Source of the DNA: Pseudomonadota bacterium
Lineage (GTDB): Bacteria; Chloroflexota; UBA6077; JAJPHF01
Assembly: GCA_021325365.1 (NCBI GenBank)
Contig: JAJPHF010000009.1
Location: 35,126 to 99,125, forward strand
DNA length: 64,000 nucleotides
Direction of reading: 5' to 3'
Part shown: positions 41,110 through 49,997 of the stretch, one piece after another
Numbering within the stretch: position 1 is the stretch's first letter
Layout: the number at the start of each line of letters is the position of its first letter
Program-made: the position numbers and the translations under genes
Notes under the pieces: model-generated
Seen by the model: the letters and a program-made list of their open reading frames with translations, nothing else
Told to the model about the DNA's origin: nothing
Database searches by the model: none

Positions 41110-41446
41110 GCGTCGGCGCCAGCCCAGATTCCCCAGCTGGCCGGGAGCGCGGCCCGGCGGGCCCTGTTGTCGGCATCGGCTACCCCGGCCGGGCGGGCGC
41201 GACGCCCGCGCTCCCAGAGGGTCGGCCGCGCCGCGATCGGGCGCGCTCCCGGCGGGCTGTCGGGTGGGCGAGTAAGCTGCCCGCGTCCCGCTCATAGCGG
41301 AGCCGGCCCGGGGGTTCGCCTAGCGAGACGCGCCCTCACCCCGACCCTCTCCCAGGGGGAGAGGGGGAGGGACGAGGCTAGCGCCCTCACCCCGGCCCTC
41401 TCCCAGGGGGAGAGGGAGTAAGGGAACGCCAGCGCCGGATTCGATA
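41110..41446. repeat. 337-bp intergenic region with two GC-rich palindrome units (51-bp period)
   Basis: 41330-41380 and 41381-41424 are two units starting GCGCCCTCACCCCG and containing CCCTCTCCCAGGGGGAGAGGG palindromes (truncated here to under 20 bases each in the text: CCCTCTCCC plus GGGAGAGGG). They match the 13.4-kb family. 41184-41225 carries another repeated stretch GCGACGCCCGCGCTCCCAG. The region separates convergent rpmB and rpe; no gene seen. Confidence 0.7.
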
Positions 41447-42175
41447 TCATACGCCCCGCCGGGCCGCGACGGGGCGCGCTGACGGCCGCGGGGCGCGGCC
41501 GGGCGCGGCGCCGGCGGCGCGCTCTGCAGCGGCGCGGAGCGCGCGCAGGTTCGCGGCGATGCTGGCGTGCGCGTTGAAGACGGCCGAGCCGGCGACCAGG
41601 ACCTCCGCGCCGGCCTCCACCACCGACGCGATCGTCTCCAGGTTCACGCCGCCGTCGACCTCTAACTCGGCCGCGGCGCCGAGGCGGTCGAGCAGATCGC
41701 GCGCGCGCCGCGTCTTGCCGACCGTCGCCGGGATGAGCTGCTGCCCGCCGAAGCCGGGATTGACCGTCATGACGAGCAGCAAGTCGAGGTCGTCGACGAC
41801 CTCCTCCACGATGCCCAGCGGCGTGGCTGGACAGAGCGCGAGGCCCGCCCGGGCGCCCAGCTCGCGGGCGCGGGCGAGCGCTGCCTGGACGTGGGTGCAG
41901 GCCTCGGCGTGAATCGTCAGGATGTCGCCGCCGGCCGAAGCGAACTCGGCCAGGTAGCGCTCGGGCGCGTCGATCATGAGGTGGACGTCGATGGGCAGGC
42001 GCGTGGCGCGGCGCACCGCCTCGACGACGAGCGGGCCCATCGTAATGTTGGGCACGAAGTGGCCGTCCATTACGTCGACGTGGATGTAGTCGGCGCCGGC
42101 GGCCGCGGCCTGCTGCACCTGGTCGGCCAGGTAGCCGAAGTCCGCGCTGAGAATCGACGGCGCGATACGCAGCAC
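41447..42175 (-). CDS. rpe: Ribulose-phosphate 3-epimerase
   Basis: 242 residues from a GTG 1 base after the htpX stop, so translation is coupled. TIM-barrel with [12 protein letters not shown], the metal and active-site segments [20 protein letters not shown] (about 29-48), [18 protein letters not shown] and ELEVDGGVN. It interconverts ribulose and xylulose 5-phosphate. The last about 25 residues are a Pro/Ala/Arg tail beyond the usual length. Confidence 0.95.
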   Translation of the reverse strand: MLRIAPSILSADFGYLADQVQQAAAAGADYIHVDVMDGHFVPNITMGPLVVEAVRRATRLPIDVHLMIDAPERYLAEFASAGGDILTIHAEACTHVQAALARARELGARAGLALCPATPLGIVEEVVDDLDLLLVMTVNPGFGGQQLIPATVGKTRRARDLLDRLGAAAELEVDGGVNLETIASVVEAGAEVLVAGSAVFNAHASIAANLRALRAAAERAAGAAPGRAPRPSARPVAARRGV

Positions 42176-42176
42176 G

Positions 42177-43046
42177 CTACGCGCCCATGCCCGGGCTCAT
42201 CGCCATCGCCCGCAACCGCGCCACGCGCTCGGGAATAGGCGGGTGGGTCATGAACCAGCCCTGCCAGCCGCCGCCCCCGAACGGATTGACGATGTACAGG
42301 TGCGCCAGCGCTGGCGGCGGGTTCAGCGGGCGGGCGGCCTCGCCGGCCGCGAGCTTCTCCAGCGCGCTGGCGAGCGCCAGCGGGTCGTGGCTGATGCGCG
42401 CGCCCGTCGCGTCGGCCTCGAACTCGCGCGCGCGCGAGATGGCAAGCTGGATCAACGTGGCGGCGATCGGCGCCAGGATGATCATCAGCAGCGCGGCGAG
42501 AGGGTTGGCGCCCTCGTTGTCGCGGTCGCGGCCGTAGCCGCCAAAGAGCAGCGCCCACTGGCCCATGTGCGCGAGCATGGTGATGGCGCCCGCGATCGTG
42601 GCGACGACGGCCATGGTCAGCGTGTCGCGGTTGCGCACGTGGCCCAGCTCGTGCGCCAGCACGCCGACCAGCTCGCGCTCGCTCAGGAGGCGCATGATGC
42701 CCGTGGTGACGGCGACGGCGGCGTGACTCGGGTCGCGACCAGTGGCGAAGGCGTTGGGCGAGTCGGTGTCGATGACGTAGACGCGGGGGCGCGGCACGTT
42801 CGCCATCTGCGCCACTTGGTCGACCACGCGGTACAGGCCGGGCGCCTCCTCAGGTGATACCTCGTGCGCGCCGCTCGTGGCGAGCACGATCTTATCCGAG
42901 AACCAGTACGAGCCGAAGTTCATCACCGCGGCGAGGATTAGCGCGAACAGCATCCCCTGCCGACCGCCCAGGGCGCCGCCGATCAGCACCAGCAGCACCG
43001 TGAGCACGGTGAGCAGGACCACCGTCTTTAGCATGTTGTTGCCCAT
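42177..43046 (-). CDS. htpX: Zinc metalloprotease HtpX
   Basis: 289 residues from the ATG at 43046 with AAGGAG upstream. Two N-terminal membrane helices (5-45), the zinc motif [12 protein letters not shown] (about 131-142), two more hydrophobic stretches, and the third ligand in [13 protein letters not shown]. HtpX is a membrane M48 protease for quality control of membrane proteins under stress. It starts a two-gene unit with rpe. A clear promoter with extended -10 precedes it. Confidence 0.95.
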   Translation of the reverse strand: MGNNMLKTVVLLTVLTVLLVLIGGALGGRQGMLFALILAAVMNFGSYWFSDKIVLATSGAHEVSPEEAPGLYRVVDQVAQMANVPRPRVYVIDTDSPNAFATGRDPSHAAVAVTTGIMRLLSERELVGVLAHELGHVRNRDTLTMAVVATIAGAITMLAHMGQWALLFGGYGRDRDNEGANPLAALLMIILAPIAATLIQLAISRAREFEADATGARISHDPLALASALEKLAAGEAARPLNPPPALAHLYIVNPFGGGGWQGWFMTHPPIPERVARLRAMAMSPGMGA

Positions 43047-43119
43047 GATGGGGGCTCCTTTAGCTATCGAGCGCGGCCGACAAGGCGCAATTGCAAGGGC
43101 CGGCCGCTCTCTCAAGGGG

Positions 43120-43148
43120 AGTGTAGCATGCCCCCGGAGCCCGCTCAA
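43120..43148 (-). promoter_or_regulatory. Promoter of htpX-rpe
   Basis: Minus strand: TTGAGC (43148-43143), 17-base spacer, extended -10 TGC-TACACT (box 43125-43120). No heat-shock-type (sigma-32 or CIRCE) sequence seen. Start about 75 bases downstream. Confidence 0.6.
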
Positions 43149-43178
43149 TTACAGGCGCATAAGAAATGCGCGGGCGCC

Positions 43179-44126
43179 TCAGTCGCCCAGCACGGCGCCC
43201 ACGAAGTCGCGGTAGCCTTGGACGAAGGCGGTGCCGGGGGTGGGCTTGCGGCCGGCGAGCGCGATGCTGTCCAGGCGCAAGCCGCCCTCGCCCGCCGCGA
43301 CCGCCACGCCCCCGCTCGGCCGTCCCTCGGCGACGCGGTAGACGGCGCCCGGCGGGAGGTCCGCGGGGCGGTGCGGCGCCGGGGTGGCGCGCAGCACCTT
43401 GAGCGGCTGGCCGCGCCAGGTGGTGTAGGCGCCGGGCCAGCCAGCGAAGGCGCGTACCTGCCGCCAGAGGGCGTCGGCGGGCCGCGTCCAGTCGAGGCGG
43501 CCATCCTCCTTGGTTATCAGGCGCGTGTAGGTGGCCGCGGCCTCGTCCTGGGGCCGTGGCGCGATCTCGCGGGCCGCCCAGCGCGCGAGGGTGGCCACGA
43601 GCAGGCTGGCGCCCTGCGCCGCGAGGCGCGGCTCAAGCGTGGTCGCATCGTCCTCGGGCGCGATAGGCATCGTCTCCTGCGCCAGGATGGGGCCGGCGTC
43701 CATGCGCTCCTCGAGCAGGATGATGGAGGTGCCGGTCTCGGCGTCGCCAGCGAGGAGCGCGCCTTGGATGGGCGCGGGGCCGCGGTGGCGCGGCAGGAGC
43801 GACGGGTGGACGTTCAGGCAGCCCAGCGGCGGCAGCGCCAGCACGGCCGGGGGGAGCAGGCGGGCATAGGCGGCGACGACGATCGCCTCGGGCGCGGCCT
43901 CAGCGAGGCGTTGCTGGATCTCGGGATTGCGGAGGCCGCGCGGCTGGAGCAGCGGCAGGCCGCGCTCGCGGGCGAGCGTCGCGACCGGCGGCGGCACGAG
44001 CCGACGGCCGCGGCCGGCCGGCTTGTCGGGCTGGGACAGCACGAGCGCCACGTCGTGCCCCGCGGCGAGCAGCGCCGCCAGTGTCGGCACGGCGAACTCC
44101 GGGGTGCCCATGAAGATCACGCGCAT
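43179..44126 (-). CDS. fmt: Methionyl-tRNA formyltransferase
   Basis: 315 residues. Formylates initiator Met-tRNA. Catalytic-domain signatures: IFMGTPEFAVPTLAALL, LNVHPSLLPRHRGPAPIQGALLAGDAETG (the Asn/His residues of the active site) and ILLEERMDAGPIL; the C-terminal tRNA-binding domain begins near 205. Normal length. The start codon is followed upstream by in-phase heptad repeats (GCTGATA, GCTTCAC, ATG) instead of a ribosome-binding site. No def gene alongside. Confidence 0.95.
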   Translation of the reverse strand: MRVIFMGTPEFAVPTLAALLAAGHDVALVLSQPDKPAGRGRRLVPPPVATLARERGLPLLQPRGLRNPEIQQRLAEAAPEAIVVAAYARLLPPAVLALPPLGCLNVHPSLLPRHRGPAPIQGALLAGDAETGTSIILLEERMDAGPILAQETMPIAPEDDATTLEPRLAAQGASLLVATLARWAAREIAPRPQDEAAATYTRLITKEDGRLDWTRPADALWRQVRAFAGWPGAYTTWRGQPLKVLRATPAPHRPADLPPGAVYRVAEGRPSGGVAVAAGEGGLRLDSIALAGRKPTPGTAFVQGYRDFVGAVLGD

Positions 44127-44310
44127 GTGAAGCTATCAGCCATCAGCTATCAGCTCTCAGCGGTCAGCTCTCAGCGGTCAGCGGTCAGCGTTGGTTTAGT
44201 ATCGCGCCTGGCCGGGGCCGTTGCTAGGAATCGGCTGGGAGCCGACACCTGACGGCTGATGGCTGACGGCTGATAGCTGATCGCTCGTTCGGCTGGCCGC
44301 TCGGCAGCGG
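44127..44310. repeat. Two opposed heptanucleotide arrays between fmt and radC
   Basis: Left array 44136-44191: eight TCAGCNN units on the plus strand, i.e. GCTGANN in the fmt direction, running in phase to the fmt ATG. Right array 44249-44283: five GCTGANN units on the plus strand towards radC. The two can pair into a long hairpin with a loop of about 57 bases. Confidence 0.85.
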
Positions 44311-44316
44311 GTGCCC

Positions 44317-44322
44317 TATAAT
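44317..44322 (+). promoter_or_regulatory. -10 box of radC
   Basis: Perfect TATAAT 15 bases before the chosen ATG (44338), so the leader would be only about 9 bases and lack a ribosome-binding site. Confidence 0.5.
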
Positions 44323-44337
44323 CGCGGGGCGCGCGGC

Positions 44338-45096
44338 ATGGCGGTGCGGCGCGCCACGCAGGTATTGCCGGGGAGGGCGTCGATTAACCGCGACGGGCTG
44401 GAGTACCACCCGAGCATCAAGGAGATGCCGGCGCACGACCGCCCCCGCGAGCGCCTGTACTATCAGGGGGCGGCGGCGCTCAAAGAGGAAGAGCTGATCG
44501 CCATCATCCTGCGCACCGGCATGCAGGGGCGCCCGGTGCTAGACCTGGCGCGCGACCTGTTGCGCCACTACGGCGGCCTGGGCGGGCTGGCGCGCGTGGG
44601 CGCGACGGAGCTGCGCGGCTTCAAGGGCCTCGGCATGGCGAAGGCGGTGGAGCTGCAAGCGGCGCTGGAGCTGGGCCGGCGGCTGGCGGGGCTGCACCCC
44701 GAGGCGCGGCCGCAAGTCCGCTCGCCTGCGGACCTGGCGAACCTGTTGATGCCGGAGATGATGTTCCTGGAGCAGGAGCACCTGCGCGTGGTGCTCCTGA
44801 ACACGAAGAACCAGGTGCTGTCGGCCCCCGAGGTCTACGTGGGCAGCCTCAATACCTCCGTGGTGCGCGTGGCCGAGCTGTTCCGCGAGGCGATCCGCCA
44901 GAACGCCGCGGCGGTCATCGTGGTCCACAACCACCCGAGCGGCGACCCCACCCCGTCGAATGAGGACATCCAGGTGACGCGCCAGATCGCCGAGGCGGGC
45001 CAGCTGCTCGACATCGACGTGCTCGATCACCTGGTCATCGGGCATCAGCGATACGTTAGTCTGAAGGAGCGAGGCCTCGGCTTCCGCGTGAGCTAG
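44338..45096 (+). CDS. radC: JAB/MPN-domain DNA repair protein RadC
   Basis: 252 residues from the ATG at 44338; a GTG at 44311 in frame lies upstream of the TATAAT and is rejected. After a basic extension, the RadC head [22 protein letters not shown], helix-hairpin-helix-like [30 protein letters not shown], and the metal-binding JAMM motif [20 protein letters not shown] followed by [19 protein letters not shown]. RadC is named a DNA repair protein but its biochemical role is unsettled. It precedes mreB, the common order radC-mreBCD. Confidence 0.93.
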   Translation: MAVRRATQVLPGRASINRDGLEYHPSIKEMPAHDRPRERLYYQGAAALKEEELIAIILRTGMQGRPVLDLARDLLRHYGGLGGLARVGATELRGFKGLGMAKAVELQAALELGRRLAGLHPEARPQVRSPADLANLLMPEMMFLEQEHLRVVLLNTKNQVLSAPEVYVGSLNTSVVRVAELFREAIRQNAAAVIVVHNHPSGDPTPSNEDIQVTRQIAEAGQLLDIDVLDHLVIGHQRYVSLKERGLGFRVS

Positions 45097-45145
45097 CCCC
45101 GCCGCGCCCGCGCTTCGAGCGACACGACAGGGAGAGTATCCGCCG

Positions 45146-46216
45146 ATGTTCAACCCGTTCGACGGTCTGTTCGGCTTGCTCTCCCGCGACGTGGGCATCG
45201 ACCTGGGCACCGCGAACACGCTGGTGTTGGTGCGGGGCAAGGGCATCGTCGTGAACGAGCCCTCGGTGGTGGCGATTCACCGCAAGTCGCGGCGCGTGCT
45301 GGCGGTCGGGCGCGAGGCCAAGAAGATGTACGGCATCGCGCCGAAGGACATCCTCGTCATTCGGCCCCTGAAAGACGGCGTCATCTACGACTTCGACGTC
45401 ACCGAACAGCTTCTCCGCCACTTCATCGAGCAGGCGCACGCGGACTATCCGATCACGCCGCGTGCGCGCGTGGTGGTGGGCATTCCGTCTGGCGTGACGG
45501 AGGTGGAGAAGCGCGCGGTCCACGACGCGACGATGAACGCGGGCACGCGCGAGGCCTGGCTGATCGAGGAGCCGATGGCCGCGGCGATCGGCGCGGGCCT
45601 GCCGATCACCGAGCCGGCGGGCTGCATGATCGTGGATATCGGGGGCGGCACGACCGAGGTGGCGGTGATCTCACTCGGCGGCACGGTGGCTAGCCGGTCG
45701 ATCCGCATCGCGGGCGACGAGATGGACCAGGATATCGTCAACTACATGCGGCAGCAGTTCAACCTGTTGATCGGCGAGCGCACCGCGGAGGCGATCAAGA
45801 TCGGCATCGGCCGCGCGTTGCCGCCGGCGCCCGACGACCGGCGCGGCGCGCTGGTGCGCGGCCGCGACCTGCGGAGCGGCGCCCCGCGCGAGCTGGAGGT
45901 GTCCAACGCGCAGATCGCCGAGGCGATCGCCGGCTCGGTGCGGGCGATCAGCGATGCCGTGGCCGACACGCTGGAGGAGACGCCGCCCGAACTCTTGGCC
46001 GATCTAATGGGGCGTGGTATCACACTGGCCGGGGGCGGCGCCTTGCTGCCTGGCCTCCCGGAGCTGCTGGCGCGGCGCGTGCAGATGTCCGTCCACGTCG
46101 CCGAGGAGCCGCTGGGCTGCGTGGTGCGCGGCACCGGCCGCGTGCTGAACGAGCTGGACACGCTCCGCAAAGTGCTGCTGGAGCTGGGGAGCCCGAAGCT
46201 GCCCCGCATACGCTGA
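45146..46216 (+). CDS. mreB: Rod-shape determining actin homologue MreB
   Basis: 356 residues. Actin-fold motifs: phosphate 1 VGIDLGTANTLV (about 16-27), the GIPSGVTEVEKRAV region, phosphate 2 MIVDIGGGTTEVAVISLGG (about 158-176), and the adenosine motif LAGGGALLPGLPELL near 295. Forms membrane-bound filaments that guide cell-wall synthesis. It opens the set mreB-mreC-mreD-mrdA-rodA, so this organism is probably rod-shaped. GGGAG lies 11 bases upstream of the ATG. Confidence 0.97.
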   Translation: MFNPFDGLFGLLSRDVGIDLGTANTLVLVRGKGIVVNEPSVVAIHRKSRRVLAVGREAKKMYGIAPKDILVIRPLKDGVIYDFDVTEQLLRHFIEQAHADYPITPRARVVVGIPSGVTEVEKRAVHDATMNAGTREAWLIEEPMAAAIGAGLPITEPAGCMIVDIGGGTTEVAVISLGGTVASRSIRIAGDEMDQDIVNYMRQQFNLLIGERTAEAIKIGIGRALPPAPDDRRGALVRGRDLRSGAPRELEVSNAQIAEAIAGSVRAISDAVADTLEETPPELLADLMGRGITLAGGGALLPGLPELLARRVQMSVHVAEEPLGCVVRGTGRVLNELDTLRKVLLELGSPKLPRIR

Positions 46217-46358
46217 GCGTCTAGCCGGAGGGCGTCCTGGCTCGCCCGGTCGATGTCGTCGGTGCCGAGAATGCGGCCGGGACGGCCGCGCTCCCAGGCC
46301 GGATCGGTCCGTCAGACCGGTACAATGCTCCCACCCGTGATGAGGCGACGATAGACAC
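46217..46358. other. mreB-mreC spacer with repeat stretch and -10 box
   Basis: The gap holds GGGACGGCCGCGCTCCCAG (46280-46298), nearly the same as a stretch at 41195-41214 (a small dispersed repeat), and a TACAAT (46321-46326) about 32 bases before mreC that may be a secondary promoter. Confidence 0.4.
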
Positions 46359-47186
46359 ATGCGCATGAAGATGGTCGCGCGCCGCCCGGTGCCGCGCTGG
46401 CTGGCGGCCGGGCTGCTGCTGGCGGCGGCGCTGCTGGTGGTCGTGCAGGGGCCGGGCGCCCGGCTGGAGGCGGCGGGCAGCCGCGTGTTCGTGCCGCTGC
46501 AACGGGCGGTTGCGGGCGCGATCGGCGGCGCGGTGGAGACGGTGGCCACGATCCAGCAGGCGCGGCAGCTGCGCGAGCAGAACCTGGCCTACCGGGAGGA
46601 GATCGACCGGCTGCAAGCGGAGATGGTAGGGCTGCGCGAGCTGGAGCTGGAGAACCAGGACCTGCGGAACCTGCTGGGCCTGCGCCAGCAGACGCCCCAG
46701 GGGGAGATGCTGGCCGTGCGCGTCGTCGCGCGCGACCCGCTCCCGTTCGCGCAGGTGCTGGTGGTGGACGGCGGCAGCGAGCAGGGCCTGCGTGAGGACC
46801 TGCCGGTCCTCACCTGGCGGGGGCTCGTCGGGCGGGTCATCGAGGTGGAGCCGACCTCGGCGCGAGTGCTGCTGGTGACCGACGCCAACAGCTCCATCAG
46901 CGGCCGCATTCAGAACCCCGACTCGCGCGCCACCGGCGTGATCCGCGGCCGCAACGACCAGTGGCTGCTGATGCAGTACCTGCCGCAGCAGGAAGAGGTC
47001 CACACGGGCGACCTGGTGATCACCTCGGGGCTGGGCGGCGTGTTCCCGGCGGGCCTGCCCATTGGGAAGATCGTCCAGGTGCGGCGGCGCGACCAGGATC
47101 TGTTCCAGGAGGCGCTGGTGGAGCCCGTCGCGCCCCTGGCGCACCTGGAGCGCCTGTACGTGCTGAAGCCGGACGCGCCCCCATGA
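46359..47186 (+). CDS. mreC: Rod-shape determining protein MreC
   Basis: 275 residues. N-terminal membrane helix (about 15-32), a coiled coil (about 70-105: EIDRLQAEMVGLRELELENQDLRNLL), and two beta-barrel domains with VRVVARDPLPFAQVLVVDGGSEQGLREDLPVLT and GLVGRVIEVEPTSARVLLVTD. MreC lies outside the membrane and links MreB filaments to the PBP2-RodA synthase. Its stop codon overlaps the mreD start (ATGA). Confidence 0.95.
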   Translation: MRMKMVARRPVPRWLAAGLLLAAALLVVVQGPGARLEAAGSRVFVPLQRAVAGAIGGAVETVATIQQARQLREQNLAYREEIDRLQAEMVGLRELELENQDLRNLLGLRQQTPQGEMLAVRVVARDPLPFAQVLVVDGGSEQGLREDLPVLTWRGLVGRVIEVEPTSARVLLVTDANSSISGRIQNPDSRATGVIRGRNDQWLLMQYLPQQEEVHTGDLVITSGLGGVFPAGLPIGKIVQVRRRDQDLFQEALVEPVAPLAHLERLYVLKPDAPP

Positions 47187-47749
47187 GCATTGCCAAGATC
47201 CCGCACTTCGGCTCGCTGGCGCCGGTGCGCCAGCGCCGGAGCCCGGCGCGCGACTTTGTCGTCGTCGGCGCGGCGCTGCTGGGCGCCGCGCTGGCGCAGA
47301 CGACCGCCGCGGCCTACGTCCCGCCGACCTGGGCACGGCCCGATCTGGTGCTGATGGTGGCGCTGGCCTGGGCGTACCTGCGGGGTGGGGGCGAGGGCTT
47401 CCTGGCCGGGGTGGTCGGGGGGCTGCTGCTCGACCTCTCGTCCAGCGTGCCGTTCGGGCTGCACATCCTGGCCTACGGGCTGGCGCTGTGGCTGGTGGGC
47501 AACGAGAACGGCCCCTTCGCGGCGAGCCTGCCGCGCCGCGTGGCGGGCGCCGTCGTGGCGGCGGCGCTGGTCCACGGGATCATGCTGGTCGCGATGCAGC
47601 TGCGCGGCTGGGACGTGTGGTGGTCGGCGGCGCTGTTCCGCTCGCTGCTGCCCGCGCTGGCGCTGGACGCCGTGGTCCTGGTAGGCTGCTACGTGCTGCT
47701 GCGGCGGCTGCCGGCGCCCGCGCCGGAGCCGGCGGAACTGGGTAGCTAA
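47183..47749 (+). CDS. mreD: Rod-shape determining protein MreD
   Basis: 188 residues starting at the ATG that overlaps the mreC stop. A soluble N-terminal stretch of about 25 residues precedes five predicted membrane helices; ARPDLVLMVALAWAYLRGG, GFLAGVVGGLLLDLSSSVPFGLHILAYGL is the MreD-type helix-loop pattern. Function of MreD is incompletely known; it sits in the elongasome. mrdA follows after 8 bases. Confidence 0.9.
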   Translation: MSIAKIPHFGSLAPVRQRRSPARDFVVVGAALLGAALAQTTAAAYVPPTWARPDLVLMVALAWAYLRGGGEGFLAGVVGGLLLDLSSSVPFGLHILAYGLALWLVGNENGPFAASLPRRVAGAVVAAALVHGIMLVAMQLRGWDVWWSAALFRSLLPALALDAVVLVGCYVLLRRLPAPAPEPAELGS

Positions 47750-47757
47750 GGAGGGGC

Positions 47758-49989
47758 ATGAGCGCGAACGGCGAACGGCTCCGCCCGACGCCCGGCCGGC
47801 TGCGGCTGGTCGCGCTGGCGCTCACCGCCGCGTTCGTGGCGCTCGGCGTGCAAGCCTGGCGGCTCCAGGTGGTGCAGGGCCGCGCCTACCGCGAGCAGGC
47901 CGACTACAACCGCGTGCGCGTGAGCGCCATCCCGCCGATGCGCGGCGTGATCTACGACCGCAACGGCGTCATCCTCGCCGCCAACGCGCCGTCGTTCGTG
48001 GTGTCGGTCGTGCCGGCCGACCTGCCGAAAGAGCGGGAGGCCGGCGTCGCACGGCGCCTGAGCGCGATCCTCGGGATGGACCAGGCGGCCGTGCAGGAGG
48101 CGCTCGACCAGGCCCGCGGCGCGGGCGACGCCTTCGCGCCGGTCGTGGTGCGGCGCGGCATCGATGCCGACGCCGTGCAGCGCGTCGAGGAGCAGCACAC
48201 CCACCTGCCGGGCGTGGTGGTGCAGCCGGAGCCCGAGCGCAGCTATCCCGAGGGGGAGCTGCTGGGGCACATCCTGGGCTACGTCGGGCCGATTCCCGCC
48301 GAGCAGTACAACCAGCAGCGGGTGCTGTGCGCCGGCATGGACGCGGAGCAGCGCCGCAAGGAATGCTATGGCCCCACCGACCGTGTGGGGATCGTGGGCT
48401 TGGAGCGGGAGTACGAGCGCGAGCTGCGCGGGCAGCCCGGCCAGCGCCTCAGCGAGGTCGACGTGTCGGGCCGCACGGTACGCGAGCTGCGCGAGGAGCC
48501 GCCCGACGCCGGCCTGAACCTGGTGCTGAACATCGACGTCGAGTTCCAGCGCGCGGTCGAGCGCCTGCTGCGGGAAGGGCTGCGGACCTCGCCGTCGGGT
48601 GTGGCGATCGTCTCGCGCCCGACGACCGGCGAGATCCTGGCGCTGGTCGCCCTGCCCTCCTACGACGACAACGTGTTCGTGGAGCAGGGCCACGACGCCG
48701 ACATCGAGGCCTTGCTGGCCGACCCGGACCGTCCGCTGTTCAACCGCGCCATCTCAGGGCAGTACCCCCCCGGCTCCACCTTCAAGCTGGTGACCGGCGC
48801 GGCCGCGCTACACGAGCACATCGCCGATCGCAACACCACGATCGAGAGCAAGGGGGCGATCCTGGTGCCCAACGAGTTCGACCCGACGCAGATGCAGCGG
48901 TTCCCCGACTGGGGCGTGCTCGGGCGGCTGAACTTCGTGAAGGGCCTGGCGCTGTCGTCGGACGTCTACTTCTATTACCTGGGCGGCGGCTTCGAGAACT
49001 TCCAGGGGCTCGGGAACGAGCGGCTGGCCACCTACGCGCGGCAGTTCGGCTTCGGCGCGCGCACCGGTATCGACCTGCCCGGCGAGGCCGAGGGGATCGT
49101 GCCGGACGAGACCTGGAAGAAGGAGACGCTCGGGGAGCGCTGGGTGAAGGGCGACACCTACAACATGTCGATTGGCCAGGGCTACGTGGCGGCCACGCCG
49201 TTGCAAGTGGCCACGGCCACCAACGCCTTCGCCAACGGCGGCACGCTGTACCGGCCGCGGCTGGTCCACGCGCTGGTGAACCAGGAGGGGCGGACGGTGC
49301 GGGAGTTCGCCCCAGAGAAGATTCGGACGCTGCCGCTGTCGGCTGACCAGTGGGCGCTCATCCGCGAGGGGATGGAGGCCGGCTACAGCGACGTGCTGCT
49401 GCGGAACGAGCGCGTGCCGGGCCTGCGCATCGCCGGCAAGACGGGCACGGCCGAGTTCTACGGCCCGCGCAACGCGAAGGGGGAGCTGCCGACTCACGCC
49501 TGGTACACCGGCTTCGCGCCGGCCGACAAGCCGGAGATCGCGGTGACGGTGTTCGTCGAGCTGGGCAGCGGCAGCAACGAGGCGGCGCCGATCGCCAGCA
49601 AGATCTTCCGCAAGTACTTCAACATTCCCGACGCGCCGCCCACGCCGACGCCCGGCCCGCGACCGCTGGCGCCGGCCGTGCCGGTCGCGCCCGCTGCCCC
49701 GGCGGCGCGACCGGCACCCGCCGCGCCGAGCGCCGCGCCGGCCGTCCCGAACGCGGCGCCCGCCCCGGAGGCGCCGGCCCCGTCGCCCCCCAACGCGGGC
49801 GGGAATTCGGCCGCGCCCGCCGCACCGGCTGCTCCGGCGGCGCCGGCCGCGCCCCAGGCGCCCGCGCCGCCCGCCGCGCCCACTACCCGGCCCATCCCGG
49901 CGGCGCCCACGCTAGGCCCACGCGTGGGCGCCGCGCCGGCCGCGCCCAGTGCCGCCGCCCAGGCGGTGGCCGGCACCAGCCGCCCGTAG
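47758..49989 (+). CDS. mrdA: Penicillin-binding protein 2 (elongation-specific transpeptidase) with Pro/Ala tail
   Basis: 743 residues (AAGGAGGGGC upstream). One membrane anchor (about 16-37), a dimerisation domain (RVRVSAIPPMRGVIYDRNGVILA), and the transpeptidase: catalytic Ser340 in GSTFK, SSD at 400-402, and KTG at 561-563. It cross-links new peptidoglycan during elongation, with RodA as glycosyltransferase partner. After the catalytic domain (end near 625) come about 115 residues of almost only Pro and Ala (APAAPAARPAPAAPSAAPAV and onwards), probably a flexible external or wall-associated arm. Confidence 0.95.
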   Translation: MSANGERLRPTPGRLRLVALALTAAFVALGVQAWRLQVVQGRAYREQADYNRVRVSAIPPMRGVIYDRNGVILAANAPSFVVSVVPADLPKEREAGVARRLSAILGMDQAAVQEALDQARGAGDAFAPVVVRRGIDADAVQRVEEQHTHLPGVVVQPEPERSYPEGELLGHILGYVGPIPAEQYNQQRVLCAGMDAEQRRKECYGPTDRVGIVGLEREYERELRGQPGQRLSEVDVSGRTVRELREEPPDAGLNLVLNIDVEFQRAVERLLREGLRTSPSGVAIVSRPTTGEILALVALPSYDDNVFVEQGHDADIEALLADPDRPLFNRAISGQYPPGSTFKLVTGAAALHEHIADRNTTIESKGAILVPNEFDPTQMQRFPDWGVLGRLNFVKGLALSSDVYFYYLGGGFENFQGLGNERLATYARQFGFGARTGIDLPGEAEGIVPDETWKKETLGERWVKGDTYNMSIGQGYVAATPLQVATATNAFANGGTLYRPRLVHALVNQEGRTVREFAPEKIRTLPLSADQWALIREGMEAGYSDVLLRNERVPGLRIAGKTGTAEFYGPRNAKGELPTHAWYTGFAPADKPEIAVTVFVELGSGSNEAAPIASKIFRKYFNIPDAPPTPTPGPRPLAPAVPVAPAAPAARPAPAAPSAAPAVPNAAPAPEAPAPSPPNAGGNSAAPAAPAAPAAPAAPQAPAPPAAPTTRPIPAAPTLGPRVGAAPAAPSAAAQAVAGTSRP

Positions 49990-49997
49990 GAGCGTGC

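Noticed and set aside
43128..44252. Plus-strand frame ending in SAISYQLSAVSS-type residues
   Set aside because: Its end is the translated heptanucleotide array and the rest is a shadow of fmt.
37418..44283. CRISPR array
   Set aside because: The 7-base tandem units have no spacers of 25-40 bases, no conserved repeat of CRISPR length and no cas genes.
44311..44337. radC starting at the GTG at 44311
   Set aside because: The frame would begin upstream of the TATAAT box used as promoter; the ATG at 44338 is preferred.
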